Below, piece by piece: positions 1-9,707 of a stretch of 64,000 nucleotides of DNA. The first letter of the stretch is position 1; every line of letters starts with the position of its first letter. The notes under the pieces are model-generated. The model was not told the DNA's origin. It saw only the letters and a list, made by a program, of their open reading frames with translations, and searched no databases. The translations under genes and the position numbers were made by a program. The DNA is from Desulfotignum sp. (lineage in GTDB: Bacteria > Desulfobacterota > Desulfobacteria > Desulfobacterales > Desulfobacteraceae): positions 1 through 64,000 of the forward strand of contig JAIPDL010000004.1 of assembly GCA_021737695.1 (NCBI GenBank), written 5' to 3'.

Positions 1-2
1 TT

Positions 3-2039
3 CCTGCCTATGGGTATGGCATCAATTATGAATACGGGCTGTTTCACCAGGACATCATCAATGACTGCCAGGTGGAGCGGCCGGACAACTGGCTGAGGTT
101 CGGGACCCCGTGGGCATTTGAGCGGGCCATGCCCCTGTACCCCGTCTCTTTTTATGGCAAGGTGCAATCCTTTTATGATGAAGCGGGCCGGTACTGCTGT
201 GAATGGGTGGACACGGATGTGGTGATGGCCAATGCCTGTGATATCCTGGTTCCGGGGTTCCGGAACGATCATGTCATCAATATGCGCCTGTGGAAAGCCA
301 AAGCGTCCAGGGAGCTGGAACTGGGGGATTTCAACCGGGGCGATTACATCGGGGCCGTGGAGGGCAAGGTTCAGTCCGAAACCATCTCCAAGCTGCTGTA
401 TCCGTCGGATGAGGCCTCCGCCGGCAGGGAGCTGCGCCTCAAACAGCAGTATTTTTTTGTGGCTGCCACGTTCCAGGATATTTTCCGGCGATTCAGCAAG
501 CGCAGCCAGGGACTGGATGAACTCCCTGAAAAAGTGGCCGTGCATCTCAACGACACCCATCCGGCCATTGCCATTCCGGAACTGATGCGGCTGTTTCTGG
601 ATGTCCATCACCTGGCCTGGGAAAAGGCGTTTGACCTGTGTGTGCGCACCTTTGCCTACACCAACCATACCCTGATGCCCGAAGCCCTGGAGACCTGGCC
701 CGTGGACCTTATGGAACGGGTCCTGCCCCGGCACATGCAGATCATTTATGAAATCAATCAGCGGTTCCTGGACCAGGCGGCCCGGCGGTTTCCCGGGGAC
801 CCGGGCAGGCTCCGGGCCATGTCCATCATCGAGGAAGGGCCGCCGAAACAGGTCCGGATGGCCCATCTGGCCATTGTGGGGAGCCATTCGGTCAACGGGG
901 TGGCGGCCCTGCATACGGAGTTGCTGAAATCCGGACTGTTCGCTCATTTTCACGAAATGTACCCGACCCGGATCAACAACAAGACCAACGGGATCACCCC
1001 GCGCCGGTGGCTGCTCAAGTGCAACCCGGGACTGGCAGACCTGGTGACACAGACCATCGGGGACGGCTGGGTCACGGACCTGGCCCAGCTTAAGAAACTG
1101 GTGCCGTATGCCGATGATACGGGATTCCAGGAGGCGTTTGCCGCCGTCAAGCGGCAGAACAAGATCCAGCTGATCCGGATCGTCAGGGATCTGTGCCATG
1201 TCAACCTGGATCCGGACGCGCTGTTTGACATCCAGGTGAAGCGGATCCATGAATACAAACGGCAGATGCTGAACCTGCTCCACGTGATTGTGCGCTATCA
1301 CCGCATTATCGCGAACCCGGATCAGGCACAAACGCCCCGGGCCGTGGTGTTTGCCGGCAAGGCAGCCCCGTCCTACTGGAAGGCCAAGACCATTATCCGG
1401 CTGATCAACAGCGTTGCCCGGGTCATCAACAATGATCCCCGGGTGGGTGGGCGGCTGCGGCTGGTGTTTATCCCCAATTACGGGGTTTCCCTGGCGGAAA
1501 GGATTATTCCGGCTGCGGACCTGTCCGAGCAGATCTCCACGGCCGGCACGGAAGCGTCCGGCACGGGAAACATGAAATTCGTCCTGAACGGGGCCCTGAC
1601 CATCGGCACCCTGGACGGGGCCAACATTGAGATCCGGAATGAAGTGGGGGCGGACAATTTTTTTCTGTTCGGCATGACATCGGAACAGGTGCAGTGGGAG
1701 CGGCATGTTCCCGGCCGGACCCCCATGCAGGTCTATGAACAGAACAGCGAGGTCCGGGCGGCCCTGGATGCCATCCGGGACGGGCGGTTCAGCCGGGGGG
1801 ACGGCAGCCCGTTCCACTCCCTGGTGGGGGATCTGCTGGACATTTACCGGGATCCTTACCTGCACCTGCTGGACATCGAAGACTATATCCGGTGTCAGGA
1901 AACCGTGGAAAAGGTGTATGAAAATCCGGCGGATTGGCGGCGCCGGGCCATCCTGAATGTGGCGAACATGGGAAAATTTTCCACGGACCGGACCATCCGG
2001 GAGTATGCCGAAGAGATCTGGGGGATTCCGCTGGATTGA
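3..2039 (+). CDS. glgP: Glycogen/alpha-glucan phosphorylase, 5'-truncated by the window edge
   Basis: Frame is open from base 3 (PAYGYGINYEYGLFHQDIINDCQVERPDNWLRFG), upstream of the listed ORF start at 72. Phosphorylase motifs: KTNGITPRRWL, QVKRIHEYKRQ, GTEASGTGNMKFVLNGALTIGTLDGANIEI. Confidence 0.97.
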   Translation, partial: PAYGYGINYEYGLFHQDIINDCQVERPDNWLRFGTPWAFERAMPLYPVSFYGKVQSFYDEAGRYCCEWVDTDVVMANACDILVPGFRNDHVINMRLWKAKASRELELGDFNRGDYIGAVEGKVQSETISKLLYPSDEASAGRELRLKQQYFFVAATFQDIFRRFSKRSQGLDELPEKVAVHLNDTHPAIAIPELMRLFLDVHHLAWEKAFDLCVRTFAYTNHTLMPEALETWPVDLMERVLPRHMQIIYEINQRFLDQAARRFPGDPGRLRAMSIIEEGPPKQVRMAHLAIVGSHSVNGVAALHTELLKSGLFAHFHEMYPTRINNKTNGITPRRWLLKCNPGLADLVTQTIGDGWVTDLAQLKKLVPYADDTGFQEAFAAVKRQNKIQLIRIVRDLCHVNLDPDALFDIQVKRIHEYKRQMLNLLHVIVRYHRIIANPDQAQTPRAVVFAGKAAPSYWKAKTIIRLINSVARVINNDPRVGGRLRLVFIPNYGVSLAERIIPAADLSEQISTAGTEASGTGNMKFVLNGALTIGTLDGANIEIRNEVGADNFFLFGMTSEQVQWERHVPGRTPMQVYEQNSEVRAALDAIRDGRFSRGDGSPFHSLVGDLLDIYRDPYLHLLDIEDYIRCQETVEKVYENPADWRRRAILNVANMGKFSTDRTIREYAEEIWGIPLD

Positions 2040-2163
2040 CCTCCCCCTGGCCGGTTGGCACATTCTCCTTCAAGGTCAGGATAAATCCAAAATCAAATTA
2101 TGTGCCAATACAGGGTGAGAAAAACCCTTTGCAGGAATTTCGCCTCTGGTTTCAAATTTTTGG

Positions 2164-2202
2164 GTGCGGATTGAAAGTTGAACTTGCAATCCGCACTTTT
2201 TT
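2164..2202 (+). terminator. Rho-independent terminator downstream of glgP
   Basis: Perfect 10-bp stem GTGCGGATTG...CAATCCGCAC followed by TTTTTT. Confidence 0.85.
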
Positions 2203-2218
2203 GGGGTAATGATTTTGT

Positions 2219-2961
2219 ATGACACTGATCGATCGCGCCATTGAACCGGTACTGCACGCCTTGTCAGAAAAATACCCGGTCATCACCATCACAGGTCCCC
2301 GGCAGAGCGGGATGTCAGGCAGCTTGCTGCCATAAAAGATCTGCACCTGTTTCAGCGCTTTGTCCGGTTATGTGCCGGGCGGTGCGGCCAGCTGCTCAAT
2401 CTCAACAGTCTTGCCAATGACACCGGCGTATCTCACACCACGGCCGGCAACTGGATTTCCATACTCGAAGCAAGTTACATCATTTTTTTGCTTCAGCCCT
2501 ATCATGGAAATATCACCAAACGTCTGATCAAATCCCCGAAGCTCTATTTTTTTGATGTAGGACTGGCCGCTTTTCTGCTGGGCATTGAAAATCCCCGGCA
2601 GGTATCACGGGACCCGCTCCGGGGTAGTCTGTTTGAAAACATGGTTGTGGCCGAAGCCCTGAAATACCGGTTCAACCAGGGCAAAAAAAGTAATCTGTAT
2701 TTTTACAGGGACCGCAAAGGAAACGAGGTGGACCTTGTCTGTGTCACGGGTACCGATCTGTTTCCAATAGAAATCAAGGCCGGGATGACCATTACAAGAG
2801 ATTATTTCAAGGGGCTGAACCATATGGTCAGAAATTTTCCCGAAAATGTTCCCAACGGGTGCGGCCTGGTTTATGCCGGAGAAAAAAAACAGCAGCGGAC
2901 CGATGTCACCATTGTGCCTGTCCATCTGTTGAACCACCTTTTTGACACCTGTGGCGGGTGA
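2219..2961 (+). pseudogene. AAA ATPase / DUF4143 family protein with internal deletion and frameshift
   Basis: N-terminus MTLIDRAIEPVLHALSEKYPVITITGPRQSG stops shortly after. In another frame the C-terminal part continues: DVRQLAAIKDLHLFQRFVRLCAGRCGQLLNLNSLANDTGVSHTTAGNWISILEASYIIFLLQPYHGNITKRLIKSPKLYFFDVGLAAFLLG. The middle of the ATPase is missing. Confidence 0.85.
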
Positions 2962-2975
2962 ACATCACGGCCTCA

Positions 2976-3015
2976 GCCGACACGGAGGCATCCGGCATTA
3001 GAAACATGAAGTTCG
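2976..3015 (+). pseudogene. Short decayed fragment of a glgP gene
   Basis: About 33/40 nt identical to glgP 1542-1581; local translation ..[11 protein letters not shown] vs GTEASGTGNMKF. Confidence 0.7.
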
Positions 3016-3726
3016 CTACTTCGTACACCAGTCGGTATCCAGCGTTTCAATCCGGCCGTCCCTGACCCGGACGGACCGGGTGGCATGGCGTTCCATTTCC
3101 CGGTTGTGGGTGACCATGATGACGGTATGGCCCTCCCGGTTCAGCTCCTGGAGCAGGGCCATGATCTCCAGGGCGGTCCGGGAATCCAGGTTGCCCGTGG
3201 GCTCGTCCGCCAGGATGATGGGGGGCCGGTTTACGATGGCCCTGGCAATCGCCACCCGTTCCTGTTCGCCGCCGGAAAGCTGGTCCGGGAGGCGGAGGGC
3301 TTTGTCCGCCAGCCCCACCCGGTCGATCACGGCCATGGCCATGTCGCGTTTTTCCTTTTTTTTGCGGCCCGTGATGGCCATGGGGACCGTCACGTTTTCC
3401 AGCAGCGTGAGATAGGGAATCAGCTGAAACGACTGAAAGATAAATCCCAGGTATTCGCTGCGGAAATCAGCCCGCTGCTCAGGTGTCAGCGCATACAGGT
3501 CCAGGGAGTCCACTTGCACCTGTCCCCTTGTGGGGCGGTTCATGCCGCCCATCACGGACAGGAGGGTGGATTTGCCCGAACCGGACGGTCCCGTGACGGA
3601 GACAAACTCCCCGTCATCAATATAAAAATCCATATGATCGATGGCGGCGACCCCCGTGCCGCCGGAGTCATACATTTTGTTCAGGCTGTTTATTTCTATC
3701 AGATGGTCTGTCATGGGGTGCTCCAT
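3016..3726 (-). CDS. ABC transporter ATP-binding protein (MacB/LolD type)
   Basis: Walker [10 protein letters not shown], signature [14 protein letters not shown], Walker [12 protein letters not shown]. True start probably at [19 protein letters not shown]. Confidence 0.95.
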   Translation of the reverse strand: MEHPMTDHLIEINSLNKMYDSGGTGVAAIDHMDFYIDDGEFVSVTGPSGSGKSTLLSVMGGMNRPTRGQVQVDSLDLYALTPEQRADFRSEYLGFIFQSFQLIPYLTLLENVTVPMAITGRKKKEKRDMAMAVIDRVGLADKALRLPDQLSGGEQERVAIARAIVNRPPIILADEPTGNLDSRTALEIMALLQELNREGHTVIMVTHNREMERHATRSVRVRDGRIETLDTDWCTK

Positions 3727-3754
3727 TTTTCAGGTTTTCAGGGATCCATTCATG

Positions 3755-4936
3755 TTACAACGCCCGCAGCGCATCGCTGGGGTCCATGCGGCCGGCTTTG
3801 ACCGCCGGATACAGGCTGGCCAGAAGGCTTAAGGCCGCTGCCATGAGCAGGCAGATACCGCCGGTCCGGAAGTTGACACCGGCAAACCCGCCCGCGTCCA
3901 CCACCAGGGGAGTGATACCCCAGGCGGCGATGTTTCCCAGGGCCACACCGGCCATGCCTCCGAAAATTCCCAGAACCAGGGCCTCCAGCAGAATAATCTG
4001 CATCACGTGGGTCTGGCGGAAACCGATGGCCCGGAAAATGCCGATCTCCCGGGTCCGTTCGTTCACAGACCCCATCATGGTGACCATGACCAGCAGCGCC
4101 CCGACCCCCACCACCAGGACCGACACCCCCAGCGAAAACGACTTGAACAGCTCGATGGACTGCATCTTGGACATCACGGCCTGTTTCATGGCCGTGACCC
4201 GGGCATCAGGGAATTTTTCAGCGATCTGCAGGGTGAGTTCGGTAATGGGACAGCCCCGGCAGAAAGCGGCAATCTCGACCAGGGACACCTTGCCCGGTTT
4301 GCCTAAAACCGCCTGGGCCGCGGTGATGTCGGCAATCACGGCATGGTCTTCTGCCCCGCCCGTGGGCATGAGCACCCCGGACACCTGGAAGGCCCGGCCG
4401 CCTGTTTCCATCGGGTCACCCGGCGCCAGACCCAGCACGGATGCCGCGGTTGATCCCAGCAGTACCTGGTCCGCTGTTTCCGGAAAAGCCCCGTGTTTCT
4501 GCCACCAGGTTTTCAGGGCCAGTTCCTGGTCAAATATCACCCCCATGAGCAGGACCTGCTTTGCGCCGATATCGGCGGCTCCCAGAACCTTGGGTGCCAC
4601 CACCCCGAGATTTTTCGCATTTTTGATGGTGCGGATTTTCGGGATATCGGCCTGGTCGAATTCCCGGACCTCATAGTTGACCCCGCCCACATCGATGCCG
4701 CCGTAATTCAGTGACAAAGCTTCGGTTCTGGGCACCATCACGATGTTTGCCCCGAACTGGTCGAGGCGTTCTTCGATCTCCACGGTCATGGTTTCGGTAA
4801 TGGCCAGCAGGGTGACGATGGTGGAAATGCCGATGATCAGGCCCAGGGCCAGAAAAAGCATTTTGGCCTTTCGCCGCCGGATATTTTTGAAAGAGATGTT
4901 ATAAAGTTTCATTTTCCAGCTCCTTTTCCGATTCAA
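3755..4936 (-). CDS. ABC transporter permease, FtsX/MacB family
   Basis: MacB-PCD N-terminal region plus FtsX C-terminus (SVNERTREIGIFRAIGFRQTHVMQIILLEALVLGIFGG). Confidence 0.93.
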   Translation of the reverse strand: MNRKRSWKMKLYNISFKNIRRRKAKMLFLALGLIIGISTIVTLLAITETMTVEIEERLDQFGANIVMVPRTEALSLNYGGIDVGGVNYEVREFDQADIPKIRTIKNAKNLGVVAPKVLGAADIGAKQVLLMGVIFDQELALKTWWQKHGAFPETADQVLLGSTAASVLGLAPGDPMETGGRAFQVSGVLMPTGGAEDHAVIADITAAQAVLGKPGKVSLVEIAAFCRGCPITELTLQIAEKFPDARVTAMKQAVMSKMQSIELFKSFSLGVSVLVVGVGALLVMVTMMGSVNERTREIGIFRAIGFRQTHVMQIILLEALVLGIFGGMAGVALGNIAAWGITPLVVDAGGFAGVNFRTGGICLLMAAALSLLASLYPAVKAGRMDPSDALRAL

Positions 4937-5342
4937 GGATGACCATGCGCTGCCGGTGGCTCTCCCGGTTCAGCAGGGTGGTATCCAGCCCGTGCCGGGC
5001 GAACAGGGCCTCAATGGTCTCCGGGTCGATGCTGCGGCGGTCAAAGGTCACCACCAGCCTTGTGTCATGGGTGTCCAGGGACGTGCCGGACACCCCGGGA
5101 AGGGCCGCCACCTGGGTCACCAGGGATCTGGGCCAGGCCTGATGGTGTTCCATTTTAAAAATGGCATCGTCCAGGTGACGGGTCTTGAGGTAGGAGAGCG
5201 GGCCGGGCAGAAACAAAAAGACCAGACCCGCAAGAATTATGCACGAGACAGCGAAGGTCAGGGTGCCGAAAGACAGCCCCCGTTTTTTGACTCCCAGCAC
5301 CTTTTCTCTTTTTTCCCGGTATTTTTCCGGATCCCAGGTCAT
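4899..5342 (-). CDS. Membrane-anchored protein with HMA-like C-terminal fold (no CxxC)
   Basis: Single TM segment (TLTFAVSCIILAGLVFLFLPG) followed by LVTQVAALPGVSGTSLDTHDTRLVVTFDRRSIDPETIEALFARHGLD. Overlaps the start of the downstream permease gene. Confidence 0.7.
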   Translation of the reverse strand: MTWDPEKYREKREKVLGVKKRGLSFGTLTFAVSCIILAGLVFLFLPGPLSYLKTRHLDDAIFKMEHHQAWPRSLVTQVAALPGVSGTSLDTHDTRLVVTFDRRSIDPETIEALFARHGLDTTLLNRESHRQRMVILESEKELENETL

Positions 5343-5354
5343 GATCCCTCCTCC

Positions 5355-5825
5355 CTATTTCTTGAATTCGCAAAGCCAGGCGCTGGCGTTGATCTCGGAC
5401 ATGGCAATCAGGAGCTGATCATTGTTGACCGTGCGTGCCAGCGGGGCCGGGTTGCAGCCGCCTTTCACCTCATTGATGCGGTCCGTGGCAAAGCGCATGC
5501 CGCAGTTGGTACAGACCATGGTGCCGCCTTCCTGAACATAGCCTTTGCCCGAACGGTAGCAGACATCGCAGGCATCCACGGCCGCACGGATCACCCCGTC
5601 AGGGCTTTTGACCACAAAAAATTTTACCATGATGCCTTTGTCGGATTTGACCCGGTAATAATGGGCCTTGCCGTCGGAGATCTCTTTCAGGGGCAAAGAC
5701 ACAACCCCGTTTTCTGGTTTCACTTTTTCGAATTTTCCCGTGCCAAACCATGCCTGGGCCGGTCCGGCAGCCGTTACGAGCAGAACGGCCAGTAAACTAA
5801 ACAGTGCATAATATGTTATTTTCAT
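5355..5825 (-). CDS. DUF2318 (Fe-S-containing) protein, exported
   Basis: Signal peptide MKITYYALFSLLAVLLVTAAGPAQA; DACDVCYRSGKGYVQEGGTMVCTNCGMRFATDRINEVKGGCNPAPL is DUF2318-like. Start placed at ATG 5825, preceded by aaaggagaaac. Confidence 0.88.
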   Translation of the reverse strand: MKITYYALFSLLAVLLVTAAGPAQAWFGTGKFEKVKPENGVVSLPLKEISDGKAHYYRVKSDKGIMVKFFVVKSPDGVIRAAVDACDVCYRSGKGYVQEGGTMVCTNCGMRFATDRINEVKGGCNPAPLARTVNNDQLLIAMSEINASAWLCEFKK

Positions 5826-6840
5826 GATTGTTTCTCCTTTTGTTGATGGATATGCCATACCGGTTGCCCGGTTCAAGGGGAATCCGGGAATGGTCTGTGC
5901 AGACAATCTGCTCACCGGATGCCAGTTCAAAAATATGCCGACGGCCCGGGCCTCTGAAATGGGATTTTACCAGCAGGGGCCTGCAGTCGGATTGAGGGTC
6001 TAACACAACGTCTTCCGGCCGGATGAAAACAGCGGGAGTGTCTGCGTGATGAGTCATGACCGGGTGACCGGGTTCAAGACGGCCCACAGGGGTCACCAGC
6101 CCGCCGGAAGGGCAGACCTGTGCCCGGATAAAAGACCCTTCTCCGATAAATCCGGCCACATCTTCTGTGGCCGGATGGTAATACAGATGTTCCGCGCAGT
6201 CCCACTGGCAAAGCTTTCCGTGTTTCATCACACCGATTTTATCCGCCATGGCAAAGGCCTCATGCTGATTGTGGGTCACCAGAAGCCCGGTGGTGCTAAA
6301 TTCATTCAGGATACAGCGCACCTCTTCGGACAGAGATTCCCGAAGGGAGATGTCCAGATTAGAAAACGGCTCGTCCATTAAAAGGAGCGCCGGCCTGGGC
6401 GCAAGGGCCCTTGCCAGGGCCACCCGCTGCTGCTGCCCCCCGGACAGCTCATGGGGATATCTGTTTTCCGACCCTGACAGGCCGGTGATGCCGATCAACT
6501 GATGCAGGTCTTTTCTGTTTTTCGGGGCCGGGCCAAAGGCGATGTTTTCCATGACCGTTAAATGGGGGAACAGGGCATAGTCCTGGAACACCATTCCCGT
6601 GCCCCTTTTTTCCGGACAGACATTGGTCCGACGGTCAAATACCGTTTTTCCATTGATTGCAATTGTACCCCGGTCCGGGGTGTCAAATCCTGCGATCATG
6701 CGCAGCAGCGTGGTCTTTCCGCAGCCGCTCGGGCCCAGAAGCGCGCCCAGTTCTCCTTTTTCAACGACAAAAGAGATATCTTCGGCAACGGTGAGTTTCC
6801 GGTGGTGTGTTTTATGGATATGATCAACCTTCAGGCACAT
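5797..6840 (-). CDS. Iron(III)-type ABC transporter ATP-binding protein (FbpC-like)
   Basis: GPSGCGKTTLLRMIAGFDTPD, LSGGQQQRVALARALAPRPALLLMDEPFSNLD; directly follows permease and SBP genes. Confidence 0.92.
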   Translation of the reverse strand: MCLKVDHIHKTHHRKLTVAEDISFVVEKGELGALLGPSGCGKTTLLRMIAGFDTPDRGTIAINGKTVFDRRTNVCPEKRGTGMVFQDYALFPHLTVMENIAFGPAPKNRKDLHQLIGITGLSGSENRYPHELSGGQQQRVALARALAPRPALLLMDEPFSNLDISLRESLSEEVRCILNEFSTTGLLVTHNQHEAFAMADKIGVMKHGKLCQWDCAEHLYYHPATEDVAGFIGEGSFIRAQVCPSGGLVTPVGRLEPGHPVMTHHADTPAVFIRPEDVVLDPQSDCRPLLVKSHFRGPGRRHIFELASGEQIVCTDHSRIPLEPGNRYGISINKRRNNHENNILCTV

Positions 6841-8464
6841 GTTGTCTTTTGTTCCTTCCGATAAAAGTAAGAAAACCAACGGGGATCATGCCGGCCAGCA
6901 CCAGGGTGACCGCCGGGAGCGCCGCACGTTCCCACTCCCCTTCCGATGTCAGCTCAAAAATTTTCACCGCCAGGGTGTCCCATCCGAACGGCCTGAGCAT
7001 CAAGGTCACGGGCATCTCCTTGAAGATTTCCACCAGCACCAGAATGCCGCCGGTCACCAGACCCCTTCGGATCAGAGGCAGGTGAATCTTTGAAATCAGG
7101 GCGGCTCCGGTGACTTTCATCAATCTGGCTGCTTCGTCAATGGATGGGGTCAGCCGGGTCATATGGCTGTATACCGGGTTGTAGCCCACCGTCAGAAACC
7201 GGATCATGTAGCACAGGGGGAGCAGGATCAGGCTGCCCTGGAGAAGTGCGCCCGGCAGTTGAATCCCCAGCAGGTCCATGGTTCCGTTCACGCGGCTGTC
7301 CAGCCAGGCCACCACGTGGACGATGCCCACGGCAAGAACGGTTCCGGGCAGCGCGTATCCGGACAAAGAGAGTTTGGAAGCGATCCCGGTTTTCAGATCG
7401 GCCCTGCGCCGCGCTGAATAGGACAGGCTCACGGCCACGGCAAGGGTCACGGCTGTCCCCATCAGTCCCAGAAAAAAGGTGTTGGCAACCAGACGGATAT
7501 AGTGGGCCCCGAATTCAACGGCAAATGCTTTTGCCGTCCAGATCAGCAGCTGAACCGCCGGTATGACGAACGATACCAGCAGCACCGTGCTGCAGAAAGC
7601 CGATGCCAGGAAATGACCCGTACCGTTCAGTCGTTTTCTTGAGACCGGCTGGTGTCCGCCCCGGTTGAAGAACCGTTGTTTGCGGCGCAGCCAGGATTCC
7701 GCGGCAAAAATCACCAGGACCATCACCACCAGGATGGATGCCAGCTGGGCCGCGGCATTGACGGAAAACAAGCCGTACCAGGCTTTGTAAATGCCCGTGG
7801 TAAACGTGTCGTAGTTGAACACGGACACCGCACCGAAATCTGCCAGGGTTTCCATGAAAACCAGGATCAGTCCGCCGAAAATCCAGGGCCGGGCCATGGG
7901 CAGGGTGACGCGGAACAGGGTAAACATCCGCCCGCCCCCCATAGACTGGGACGCCTCGATCATGGAACGGCCCATGGACCGGAATCCGGATGAGGCCATC
8001 AGAAACACATAGGGAAAAATGGCCAGAGAGATGACCATGACGGCCCCGCCGCCGGATCTGATTTCAGGAAACAGTCCGGCAAGCTCCGGGGCGTACTCCC
8101 TGACAGCGGTTTGAACCGGCCCGGAATAATCCAGCAGCCCGGTATAGATAAACGCCATCACATAAGTGGGTATCGCCAGGGGAAAAATCAGCCATTTTTC
8201 AAACAGGCGGCGGCCCCAAAACTCATAAAATGAGGTCAGCCATGCCAGAGAAACCCCTAAAGCGGCCGTGACTGAAACGACCCCGGCCACTAGAACGGCG
8301 GTGTTTTTCAAAAGCCCGGGCAGCACATACTGCTTTAAATGAGACCAGATTTCAGGGTCGGCATTCATTCCCGAAGCCAGGATAAACAACACCGGCGACA
8401 GGGTGATAACGGCAATTCCCGACGAAACGATGAAGCCGCCCTGAAATTTGATGGATGAAATCAT
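6824..8464 (-). CDS. Iron(III)-type ABC transporter permease (FbpB-like, two fused permease domains)
   Basis: 546 aa, many TM segments, two BPD_transp_1-like halves; EAARLMKVTGAALISKIHLPLIRRGLVTGGILVLVEIFKEMPVTLMLRPFG. Confidence 0.93.
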   Translation of the reverse strand: MISSIKFQGGFIVSSGIAVITLSPVLFILASGMNADPEIWSHLKQYVLPGLLKNTAVLVAGVVSVTAALGVSLAWLTSFYEFWGRRLFEKWLIFPLAIPTYVMAFIYTGLLDYSGPVQTAVREYAPELAGLFPEIRSGGGAVMVISLAIFPYVFLMASSGFRSMGRSMIEASQSMGGGRMFTLFRVTLPMARPWIFGGLILVFMETLADFGAVSVFNYDTFTTGIYKAWYGLFSVNAAAQLASILVVMVLVIFAAESWLRRKQRFFNRGGHQPVSRKRLNGTGHFLASAFCSTVLLVSFVIPAVQLLIWTAKAFAVEFGAHYIRLVANTFFLGLMGTAVTLAVAVSLSYSARRRADLKTGIASKLSLSGYALPGTVLAVGIVHVVAWLDSRVNGTMDLLGIQLPGALLQGSLILLPLCYMIRFLTVGYNPVYSHMTRLTPSIDEAARLMKVTGAALISKIHLPLIRRGLVTGGILVLVEIFKEMPVTLMLRPFGWDTLAVKIFELTSEGEWERAALPAVTLVLAGMIPVGFLTFIGRNKRQHVPEG

Positions 8465-9462
8465 TTGTACCCTTCAATGTCCATGAGCCTGACGGCGCGG
8501 GCCTGGAGTTCACCTGCTCTGGCAAGGTTGACCGTGCTGGGCTTGAACGCACCCCATTTTCGGACATCTGTATGGGGAAGCACTGCCTGGTTCACGGGGT
8601 ATTCCATGTTTGCGTCGGCAAATATTTTCTGGGCATCTGTTTCAGAAAGCCATTCCAGAAACCGGACGGCCTGATCGATCTTTTTGGAATATTTGACAAT
8701 CCCGGCACCGGATACGTTCACGTGAACCCCGTTATCTGACTGATCGGCCCAGAAAATGCCCAGGGGAAGATCCGGGTTTTCTTTCATGAGGCGGCCGTAA
8801 TAATAGGTGTTCACGATCCCGGCATCTCCCTGGCCCGCGGCAATCGCCTCCAGCACCTTGGTATCGCTGGAATAGGGGGGTGCGGCAAGATTGGTCACCC
8901 ATCCCGAAACCATCGACCGGGTTCTGTCTTCCCCCAGGGTTTCGATAAACATGGCCACCAGGGACTGGTTGTAAACTTTTTTGGAAGTTCTGAGCAGGAG
9001 ACGGCCTTTCCAGTCTTCTCCGGCCAGGGCTTCATACGTGCTCAGTTCTTCTTTCTTGACCCGGTCGGTATTATAGACAATGGTTCTGGCCCTGACGGAC
9101 AACCCGAACCAGCGGTGGGCAGGATCTTTGTAATGATCCGGGATATTGCGGTCCAGCACCGGGGATGTCACGGGAACCAGGATCTCTTTTTCGGCGGCAT
9201 GCCAGAGGTTGCCCGCATCCACGGTCATCAGAATATCCGCCGCCGTGTTTTCTCCTTCGGAAAGAATCCGCTGGAGCAGCACCGGGGCTTTTCCCGTGAT
9301 ATAGGTGATTTTGACCCCCTGTTCCTTTTCATACTTCTCAAACAGGTCCTTGATCAGGTGTTCCTTTCTGGCGCTGTAGACCACCAGCTCATCCGGGGCG
9401 GCGACGGCCTGGCCGGAAAAGAAAATGAAAAGTAATGAAAGTGCGGTCATAATTTTTGTCAT
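8461..9462 (-). CDS. Iron(III) ABC transporter substrate-binding protein (FbpA-like)
   Basis: Signal peptide MTKIMTALSLLFIFFSGQAVA; DELVVYSARKEHLIKDLFEKYEKEQGVKITYITGKAPVLLQRI; NTYYYGRLMKENPD. Start ATG 9462 preceded by caggagaa. Confidence 0.93.
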   Translation of the reverse strand: MTKIMTALSLLFIFFSGQAVAAPDELVVYSARKEHLIKDLFEKYEKEQGVKITYITGKAPVLLQRILSEGENTAADILMTVDAGNLWHAAEKEILVPVTSPVLDRNIPDHYKDPAHRWFGLSVRARTIVYNTDRVKKEELSTYEALAGEDWKGRLLLRTSKKVYNQSLVAMFIETLGEDRTRSMVSGWVTNLAAPPYSSDTKVLEAIAAGQGDAGIVNTYYYGRLMKENPDLPLGIFWADQSDNGVHVNVSGAGIVKYSKKIDQAVRFLEWLSETDAQKIFADANMEYPVNQAVLPHTDVRKWGAFKPSTVNLARAGELQARAVRLMDIEGYK

Positions 9463-9628
9463 GATTATATTTCTCCTGTAAATTTTAAAAATAAGTACCA
9501 CTATGTGGCAATAAAGTCTCTGTTTAAAGGAAAATGAGGCAGGTGTCAATAAAAAAATTAGCTATGGCGAACAATATATCGATTTTTATGAACAGGCAGA
9601 AAAATTACATTTTGAGAGGAAGGAAACA

Positions 9629-9662
9629 GGGGCCGGAACCCCCATAGAGGGGCACCGGCCGG
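9629..9662 (-). terminator. Possible GC-rich terminator hairpin
   Basis: GGCCGG...CCGGCC outer stem with CCCC/GGGG inner stem; weak T-tract. Confidence 0.4.
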
Positions 9663-9707
9663 GGCACTGGGAGGCTATTGCTGAAACCGGAACAGGTGTT
9701 CCCGCAT

